A stretch of 10,903 nucleotides of DNA from Baffinella frigidus (lineage: Eukaryota; Cryptophyceae; Cryptomonadales; Baffinellaceae), in contig MU646520.1 in NCBI GenBank assembly GCA_026770585.1, forward strand, positions 514,989-525,891. Direction: 5' to 3'. The notes under the pieces are model-generated. The model was not told the DNA's origin. It saw nothing but the letters and a program-made list of their open reading frames with translations, and ran no database searches. Shown here in pieces: positions 1-7,500 of this stretch. The position numbers were made by a program, and so were the translations under genes. The stretch's first letter is position 1; every line of letters begins with the position of its first letter.

Positions 1-46
<46 letters not shown>
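1..46. repeat. Poly-G homopolymer at window edge
   Basis: 46 uninterrupted G residues open the window. This may be a true homopolymer or a sequencing/assembly artefact at a contig end; the sequence alone cannot decide. Confidence 0.9.
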
Positions 47-120
47 CGGGGAGGTGGATGTGTTGCTGTTTTCGAGTACAGGGGTTACTCGCGCATCAGG
101 GCGTGTCTTGCAGACGGTCA

Positions 121-236
121 TTTTTTCTCTCGTTCTCTCTCTCGCGCGCTCTCTCTCGCTCTCTCTCTCGCGCGCGCTCTCTATCGCGCGCGCTCTCTCT
201 CTCGCGCGCTCTGTCTCTCGCTCGCTCTCACACACA
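121..236. repeat. CT/CG-rich microsatellite
   Basis: Alternating CTCTCT and CGCGCG blocks ending in CACACA. Long Ser/Arg/Leu-rich open frames across it are low-complexity artefacts and not genes. Confidence 0.9.
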
Positions 237-281
237 GCCCTACATAATCATTCCCGTGGAAAGGATCCGCAGAGAAGGCCT

Positions 282-520
282 GCTTCCCTTCGGATCGCAT
301 CCAGCCCTCCAGTGCAGATGGCTCGCAGCGAGCGGCTGAATGGCGACCCTCGAGTGGGGCATTTCAGTCCTTTAGGTCCTTTAGGTCCTTCGAGCTCCCA
401 ACATAGGCGGACACCGGAACTGGTTCTAGTTGATCTCAAATGCCCCACTCCAGGGTCGCCCTTTGGCCGCTCGCTGGGAGCCATCTGCACTGGAGGGCTG
501 GATGCGATCCGAAGGGAAGC
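282..520. mobile_element. Foldback (MITE-like) element with 85-bp inverted arms
   Basis: Arms 282-366 and 436-520 are inverted repeats with about 79 of 85 positions matching, around a 69-bp centre. The centre (TTTAGGTCC units, then GCGGACACCGGAACT) has a diverged relative at 1125-1195. No transposase and no clear target duplication are visible. The near-symmetry explains the open frames seen on both strands here. Confidence 0.8.
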
Positions 521-821
521 TAGCCCTCAAGTGCCCAGGTCGCCAAATTTGCCGACCTGGAGATCGTTTTTTTAATAAAGAGTGAACTGTCCGGAATTCG
601 CCTCAAGAGAAACATGGAGGGGAGAGCTGGGCTCTGGCGCTTTCCAACGCCGTTCCCAGGTCCACGATCAGCCAAGGTGGCCCGGAATGGTGCCGCTGAG
701 AGTGGCCGTTGCAGCAGCGGTCAGCGGGGGGCGGCTGAGGGGGGGAACGGCTGTTCATCGGCTCTGAGCCAGGGCTGATAACGGCTGGGGCTGGGGCTGG
801 TGGCCGAGCGAGCAAGAGGCC
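521..821. other. Intergenic stretch without a supported gene
   Basis: Unique-looking GC-rich sequence with an AATAAA at 574-579 and a few short G-rich tracts. Open frames are short and resemble no family that I know. I see no RNA gene and no clear promoter. Confidence 0.6.
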
Positions 822-1080
822 TTCTACGGAACGGCGTGTCGTTGGCATATGTTGGGCGAAATTAAAACTTAAAGGACCTAAAGGGCTGCCCCTGCCGAGT
901 CGGAGGAGCCAGGGGAGGAGGATTCGTCTTACGAAAGGGATTGTGTAGGTGGGTGGAGTGAGATCGGTCAGACACCAAAAAATAAAAGGAGAGAAATGTG
1001 GTTGTTTGGTCCTTTAGGACCTGGGTCCTCTAGGTTTTAATTTTTCCCCACATAGCCCAACGACACGCCCTTCCGTAGGA
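822..1080. mobile_element. Second foldback element upstream of GSK3
   Basis: Bases 822-880 (TTCTACGGAACGGCGTGTCG, then TTGGGCGAAATTAAAAC) recur inverted at about 1010-1080, ending CACGCCCTTCCGTAGGA. The arms are ~60 bp with small indels and carry the same TTTAGGTCC-type motif as the 282-520 element. No coding capacity. Confidence 0.7.
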
Positions 1081-1124
1081 CCCAGAAAGGACTGCAGAGA
1101 AAGCATTTGGGGTGACGCGTTGAT

Positions 1125-1195
1125 CCTTGAGGTCCTGTAGGTTCTTTGAACTCCGAACATATCCTGATACGAGGCGGACACTGGAACTTAGTTGC
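1125..1195 (+). repeat. Diverged copy of the 368-432 sequence
   Basis: The order GAGGTCC, TAGGTTCTTTGAACTCC, GAACAT, GCGGACACTGGAACT matches the centre of the 282-520 foldback (AGGTCC, TAGGTCCTTCGAGCTCC, CAACAT, GCGGACACCGGAACT) with a ~10-bp insertion. Confidence 0.65.
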
Positions 1196-1322
1196 AGAGA
1201 CAAGCCATGCTTCCTTGACCTAGAGGGTCATATACGACCGTGTATGACTCTCTCATATGATCCATTTGTTGAAATTGGAGCCCTTGGTCGTATACGAAAT
1301 ACTTGAGAGGGGCATATACGAC

Positions 1323-1347
1323 AACTCTCGGTTTCAAACCGAGAGTT
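1323..1347. repeat. Perfect 12-bp palindrome with 1-nt spacer
   Basis: AACTCTCGGTTT, C, AAACCGAGAGTT. It lies ~146 bp upstream of the GSK3 ATG. Nearby, CATATACGACC (1229-1239) and GGTCGTATACG (1286-1296) form another inverted pair. It could be a regulatory palindrome or the centre of a decayed foldback element. No TATA box is evident. Confidence 0.6.
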
Positions 1348-1348
1348 T

Positions 1349-1492
1349 CAGCCAACTCGAGTCCGCACCAGAGGTCTCGCGGGAAGGGGTCTTTGGGCTA
1401 TTGGATCGACGCGGCTTGAATCGTGGGTGCGGTAGGGTGTGCCGGCTCGCCGGGGGGGACACGGGAGCAGCGGACCAGCAAGGAGGGTCGAG
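1349..1492 (+). promoter_or_regulatory. Probable promoter-proximal/5' UTR region of GSK3
   Basis: GC-rich 144-bp stretch ending GGTCGAG before the ATG, with an in-frame TAG at 1433. The position implies a 5' leader, but no core promoter element or transcription start can be pointed to. Confidence 0.35.
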
Positions 1493-1576
1493 ATGTCGGC
1501 GGTTGACACGGATACAAAGCCAGCGCTGGCTGACGAAAAAGTCATCGGCAATGGCTCCTTCGGCGTCGTTTTCCAG
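1493..1576 (+). CDS. GSK3: GSK3 exon 1 (N-terminus and glycine-rich loop)
   Basis: 28 codons, ends in phase 0 at CAG followed by GTATGC. It encodes a short acidic leader and then [12 protein letters not shown], the nucleotide-binding loop. There is no ATG between the in-frame stop TAG at 1433 and this start. An upstream non-coding or coding exon cannot be excluded, but the protein needs none to begin the kinase fold. Confidence 0.92.
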
Positions 1577-4500
1577 GTATGCGCCTCTCGCTGTGGCTGG
1601 TCGCAGGGTTGATGAAGGTGTGTTTTCTCTCCGCACATCGCGCTCCCGTGGCGGTGGGGAGGGGCTTAGGTTTCCATCCAGGATCTTGACAGACCGATCC
1701 CGCCTTGCGATTCGAGCGCTGCTGACGGCTGACGGCGTATCAGAAACGCTCCACGCCGCAGGGCACGCGCTGTTTAGTGAGGAACTAGAAGCTCTGATGT
1801 GTGGTGGCCCCTCAATGGACCAGGATCCTCTTGGAATACCCCCCGAGGCAAATCCCCAGCAGAGTCAGCACCGTGCGAAATAGCCCCTCCCCTGCATCAC
1901 ACCAATCGTTCTCAGAAACTGGCCCCCAGAACGTCCCGAAAGGTGGAGGCTGCGGTGCTAGACCCGAGGCGTGCACCAGGGAGCGGGATGGGAGCGTCGA
2001 CACATGCCTCTGTGACGAGTTCATTCCACCAGGATATCTGTGAGCGTTGTCATCGTGTGAGGCTGGCATGTTTCTACCAGGGGGCTGCCGATTTCCGGCA
2101 CCCCTCTGGTACAAATCCGGGGATGGCCAACCGATGAGAACAATCCCCTTCGGAGGGCTCGTGGCGGGAGACATTCCTAGAATCCAGCGAGTTTTCCAGG
2201 TCCCTGCAGGGTGGGCTGTGCAGTGCGCGGGTGAAGACATGTACGTGTGCTATGTTCCCTGTGGACCCCACCGTCCGCATGGCGCTCCCAATTCGCTGAA
2301 TTCAGGAGGCACCTGAATGCTTGGTCGACGTGCCTGCCCACCTGGCTATCAAAAGTGCTGCGAGGGTCGCGCCCCCCACCCTCCAAAGTGGAGTATCTGC
2401 ATCTTCTGGGGCTGTCGGGTTTGCACGAGGGGCGCACCGGTTTCCGGCGACCACTGGTACTAATCGGGGGTTGGGCACCCGGTCGAAACACTCCACTTTG
2501 TAGCGCGGGCGGTAAGCTTCGAGAGCGTAGAGGCGGGAGGTTAGTGGGTGTGTCGGCGGAGGTGAGAATAACGGCCCGTGAGAATAACGGCCCAACGAGC
2601 CGTCATTCTCCTGTGAGGATAACTTGTGAGAATATCGGGTGGCGCGGGGGGGATGCACCGCGGCGGTGTCAGGACCATTAACGTGAACTTTCCTACTCTT
2701 CTCTTCCCCGAGGACTCGGCTGGAGTGCGTCCTCGGAGCCATTCACTGTCCTGGGTGCTAGGGGATATAGTGTGGTGTAGGACCTGCCGCACTCGTATGC
2801 GCAACGTGCCCCAGACCCTAACCCTAAACCCTAAACGATGCTCACATCCGTAAGGTGCTCCCTCTCCTCCCCTGTCTTCCCTGTCAGTTGCGCATAAGAG
2901 TGCGGCAGGGCCTACCGCACTCGTATGCGCAACACGCCACGACCCTCACCTTACGACATGCTACACCTTACGACATGCCACACCTTACGACATGCCACAC
3001 CTTCAGACGTGCCACATGACTCTGATTACCCTCTCTCTGTGGTAGGCGACGCTGGTCGAGAGACCTAGAACCTAGGACAGTGAATGTCGTATGCCACATG
3101 ACCCTAAACCCTAAACCCCACACCCTAAACCCTAAACCCCAAACCCTAAACCCCAAACCCCAAACCCTAAACCTTAAACCCTCTGGTAGGCGACGCTGGT
3201 CGAGACGGGCGAGACTTTCGCTCTCTCTCTCACACACACATACACTCTCTCTCCCTCTCTCTCCCTCTCTCTCCCTCTCTCTCCCTCTCTCTCCCTCTCT
3301 CTCCCTCTCTCTCCCTCGCTCACTCTCACACTCTCTCTCACTCTATCTCTCTCACACACTCTCTCTCACTCACTCACTCACTCTCTCTCGCAGGCGACGC
3401 TGGTCGAGACGGGCGAGACGGTCGCGATCAAGAAAGTGCTCCAGGACCGCCGCTTCAAGGTTTGATCCGATTTGAATTAAACCGATTTGAATTAAATTTA
3501 ACTCTGAATTAAATTTAAATCAATTTGAACTGAAGCCTAAACGGTCCTAAACGGAATCAATTTGAATTGAGACCAGTGGGGCAGAGAAGGTGCCCCGGGA
3601 CCGCCGCTAAAGGTGCTCCTTTCACCCTTTTCGGTGCAAGCGGTTTGATTCAAATTAGATTAAGTTGATTTGAATTGAATCGGTTTGAATTGGAGGCGAA
3701 GCACACAGTGCACACCAGTTTGAATTGCACGCGACGGTTCCACCCGATTCCAAGTAGAAACCGATAAGTCGGCTGGCAGTTGCTCGCTGCAGTAGACCAC
3801 ATGTATTTGTTCTGTCAAATTCTAAACCAAATCACCGGCGCGCCCCCAGACCCCTGTAATCTCATCCGGACGAGTATCCATAATGAATACGATTTCGGGG
3901 ATCTCCGATCCGATTCTGGTGTATCTTGAGGCTCTAGATGAAGTCTAGATAGACGACTGTCTTATTTATACCCTTAAGATACACCAAAATCGTATTCTTT
4001 ACACGTCGTGTACGAGAGCAATTCGAGAATGGTCCATCTCTCCCTCCCTCCTCTCTCTCTCCCTCCCTCCCTCCCTCCCTCCCTCCCTCCTTCCCTCCTC
4101 CCTCCCTCCCTCCTCTCTACACCGGAATAGCTCTAACCTCCTGTCCTCGCCTTTCCTCTATCCCCCCTCTTCCCCCTCATGTTTCTGCCCCCCCCCCCTC
4201 TTCCCCCTCTTTCCGCTCTTCCGCTCCAAAGTTGACGGATTTGCACAGCACACCCATCATGTCAACTTTGACGCTTCCAACAGTGCCTCAGAGTTGGAAA
4301 AGCCGTCTAGACGAAGATAGCAAGGTTCTTGTACGGCGATCGGTTATCTCGGGTGTCTAGGAAGCAGGTTAAGCACCTGGAAAAATCTTAAAATGTTATG
4401 ATAGAGAGGAAAGGACTTCCCCGCGCCACTTGAGTAGGGACTTTTCTATGTCACTACGAAATTTCCTGCTGTAGGGTCTTTCCAACCGTGGCGCGCGCAG

Positions 4501-7500
4501 AACCGGGAGATCATGAAGCGGCCCTAAACCCCAAACCCGTAGCCCCAAACCCCACACCATAAACCCTAAACCCTAAACCCCAAACCCCACACCCCACACC
4601 CTACACCCCACACCACACACCACACCACACCCCAACCAAACCCAAACCCAAACCAAACACCAAACGCCAAACACCACACCCCAAACCCTAAACCCCGAAC
4701 CCCACACCTCAAACACCACACACCAAACCCCACACCCCAAAACGGCTGAACCGGGAGCTGCAGATCATGGGGCACACCAACTGTCCTCACACCCTAAACC
4801 CTAAACCCTAAACCCTAAACCCTAAACCCTAAACCCTAACCACTAACCCCTGAACCCTAACCCCTGAACCCTAACCCCTAAACTTGGGCATAGCTGTAAC
4901 CACGAGTGCTTTCTTCCCTGCCCCCCCCCTCTTTCCGGTCTTCGCGCCCCGCCAGGCTATGCCGCGCAAGGTTACGAGGCTTCCGCGCACGCGTTATTGG
5001 AGCCGTTTCCACTTAGCAGCGACCCAAGATATTTCCCCCCGGATTCTCGGGGGCCATCTAAACCATCTAAACAAATGGTTTAGATGGACTGCATCCGTGA
5101 AGACCTCGGTGGCTGCTAAGTGGATGGCGAGCTTTGTTCGCAGAACCCCCGTTCTTGGAGCTGTTTAATGGTGAGCCGTTCTTGGAGCCGTTGAATGGTG
5201 AGCCGTTCTTGGAGCCGTGTAATGACGAGCGTTGCTCGCAGAACCGCGAGCTGCAGATCATGAAGCAGCTGAAGCACACCAACGTCGTCGAGCTCAAGCG
5301 CGAGTTCTACTCCAAGGGTGACAAGGTACTCTATGGGGGGGTATTCAAAGGGCACTTTTCAAAGTTTACTTCTACTTGGAACTGAGAAACAATTGCGACC
5401 CAAAGACATGAAAAGCGAGGATTCCTCACCACGTAGCAGTCACCGGTGCGTTTCTCCTCCGGATTTCCGGGGCAGATTTGCTGGCTTTTGCGTGTTTCCC
5501 GGGTGAGGATCAACTTCGGGCCGATTCCCGAAGTCACCGGTGTCTGCTAAGTGCTTCGGTGTGGCACACGTCGACCGGGGTCTGACCCTAAGCCCCGCAA
5601 CCACAGGAGATGTCCCGTATGTGGCCAGTAGGCTCATACGCCCTACGGTAGGGCCGTAAAACCTGCCTAGGGTGGGTTAGGGTGAATATTAGCCCTGTGG
5701 GCACTTAAGGGATACCTGAAATCGAGGGATGCCTGAAATTGGTGCTCGAGTTCGTCCCCGAGACTATCCACCGCATCATCAAGCACTAGCGTATGGTGTA
5801 TCGTACATCGTATATCGTAAATGGTACATCGTACATCGTAATCGTACATCGTCAATGGTATATCGCATATCGTATAACGTATATCGTATATCGTAAATGG
5901 TAAATGGTATATCGTATATCGTATATCGCTGAACTGACTGGACCTCGCAGCCCGAGGAGATCTACCTGAACCTGGTGCTCGAGTTCGTGCCCGAGACGAT
6001 CTACCGCATCATCAAGCACTACTCGCGCACCCGCCGCCAGGTCCCGGAGCTCTACGTCAAGGTACACCCCAAACCCTACACCCTGCACCCTACACCCTAC
6101 ACCCTACACCCTGCACCCCCACCCACCCCAACACCCACTCTCCCCAACACCCACTCTCCCCCCCCCACCCACCCACACACAAGGCGGTCATTGGCCTTTT
6201 CTTAAATGTTGGTTTTAAGGTCGCGTCCAGTACTTGTACGAGATTTGATCACGTCTCCGCGGCTTAAACCCCCGGAGACGTGACAATTGCTGCACAAAGC
6301 AGAGACGACCTTCTTGAAAGAGGGTTTTAAGAAAAGGCCAATTGTAGCCTCGTTTGCAGCTGTGTATGTACCAAGTGGCACATCACGTCCATCGCATCCG
6401 CCTCTCAGTACTAAACACGTGAGTCGCGTCCACGTCTCAGTACTGATCACGCCCTGACATTGGTGCGCGCAGCTGTACATGTACCAAGTGGCGCGCTCCC
6501 TGGCATACATCCACGCAAGCGGGGTGTGCCACCGCGACATCAAGCCCCAGGTGCGCCCCCCCCTCCACCCCTCTCCACCCCTCTCCACCCCTAGGCCTTG
6601 CCCTCTCCTGCGGTGCCCCCACCCACCCCGTGGACCGAACTCGCACGTGGTGCGATGTGAGAAATTTCGCTGCAAGTGGGGTGTTCTGCATATGCAGAGT
6701 CTAGCTCTGTCCCACTTCAATCCGAGCTCGTAGATAGAGTGCCCCCCCCCGAAATTTCAAAGGTGAATTTCATGGGGGGGGGTTCAAAATTTACCTGTGA
6801 AACTTCGGGGGGGGGCACTATATCTACGAGCAAATTGAACTGGGACAGAGCTAGAGAGTGGACTTCAGAGGGCGCGTGAAACGGCGGCTGGGTGTACACG
6901 ATAAAATCTTGGGGTGTATTTATTGGACGTGTGTGGTACTAATTTTGGACACGTCCGTAGTAAATTGGGACGGTCTGCAGACCGCGAAGTTCTGACGTGT
7001 GACCGCCTGGCGTGGTGCTGCTAGTCTCAACCATCACCCCCAACCTTACACCCCGAACCCCGAACCGTGCACGTGCATAACCCCCGCTCCTGCACCCGAA
7101 CTCGCACGTGCATCGTGAAGCTGCGAAATCGGTGGGACCAAATAGACTGAGTCAGAGCTAGGACCCGAAATAGACTGAGTCAGAGCTAGGACCCGCACGT
7201 GGTGAAGCTGCGCGATTTCGGATCCGTCTGTGCGTGGGATGTAGCATATAGCATATAGCATATAGCATATAGCATATAGCATATAGCATATAGCATATAG
7301 CATATAGCATATAGCACATAGCATATAGCAGCCACACGCGGGTGTGGAATGCGTCTCGTGGATCTCTCGAGGATCACTGGGCAGGACTCTCGAGAGGGAC
7401 AGAGGTGGATTGCCACTCGGTGTGGTTTCACGCTGTCGACTGCATCGAGGGCTGTGCAATCCACTTACCAGCGAGCCAAGACCTTTTCACCTTGAATGCA

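Larger units (their letters stand above)
2740..3086. repeat. Nested inverted-repeat block in intron 1
   Basis: Outer arms 2740-2762 and 3064-3086 are inverted with 21 of 23 matching. Inside are a direct copy 2783-2805, an inverted copy 2887-2909 and a direct copy 2911-2933 of CCTGCCGCACTCGTATGCGC plus AAC. The last two form a near-perfect hairpin. Telomere-like CCCTAAA (2815-2836) and the 17-bp tandem array lie within. It looks like nested foldback insertions. Confidence 0.7.
1577..3393 (+). other. Intron 1 of GSK3 (phase 0)
   Basis: GTATGC...CTCGCAG, 1817 bp. The part up to ~2550 has no gene and only weak dispersed repeats (a CTGGTACAAATC-like motif at 2107, with relatives at 2453 and 8020). 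Then come GTGAGAATAACGGCCC doublets, nested inverted repeats, a 17-bp tandem array, CCCTAAA arrays, two exon 2 echoes and a long CT tract up to the splice site. Confidence 0.93.
3460..5241 (+). other. Intron 2 of GSK3 (phase 0)
   Basis: GTTTGA...GCTCGCAG, 1782 bp. Order: GATTTGAATT-type AT-rich repeats with an exon 2 echo, foldback 3885-3997, CT/CCCT tract, 40-bp AAGTTGAC element, exon 3 echoes, CCCTAAA arrays, hairpin/dispersed repeat, and a 27-bp tandem repeat. Confidence 0.93.
5326..5950 (+). other. Intron 3 of GSK3 (phase 0)
   Basis: GTACTC...CTCGCAG, 625 bp. 5326-5720 holds only small hairpins (CTTCGGG..CCCGAAG at 5514-5533; CCCTACGGTAGGG at 5641-5653). Then come the exon 4 echo and a heptamer satellite. 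CTGAC near 5934 is a possible branch point. Confidence 0.93.
6062..6472 (+). other. Intron 4 of GSK3 (phase 0)
   Basis: GTACAC...GCGCGCAG, 411 bp. C-rich CCCTACA heptamers (6067-6180), a 153-bp foldback element, an exon 5 echo, and copies of the CAGTACTGATCACG repeat next to the splice site. Confidence 0.93.

Noticed and set aside
54-575. Long open frames on both strands in the 5' flank (Ser/Arg/Leu-rich)
   Set aside because: They are generated by the CT/CG microsatellite and the palindromic 282-520 element. There is no family resemblance.
1257-1883. 208-codon open frame overlapping exon 1
   Set aside because: It is in a different frame from the kinase exon and runs into intron 1. The sequence looks non-coding and resembles no family.
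2181-2203. Possible echo of the exon 1 end (GTTTTCCAGGT at 2191)
   Set aside because: Only ~11 contiguous bases match GTTTTCCAG|GTATGC. It is too short to separate from chance, although its position in intron 1 fits the pattern.
1812-2742. Overlapping minus-strand open frames in intron 1
   Set aside because: GC-rich chance frames with no recognisable domain, no consistent start context, and several overlapping on both strands.
2968-3359. Repetitive proteins encoded by CCCTAAA and CT arrays (WGLGFRV-type, SLSLSL-type)
   Set aside because: Any frame through a 7-bp or 8-bp repeat yields periodic peptides. They lie in introns and show no other coding sign.
4790-4882. True chromosome end (telomere)
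   Set aside because: The CCCTAAA arrays are degenerate, interspersed in introns between exons of one gene, and the coding sequence continues on both sides.
5149-7330. CRISPR-like arrays (27-bp, 28-bp, 17-bp direct repeats)
   Set aside because: The repeats are adjacent with no unique spacers, and the setting is a eukaryotic intron.
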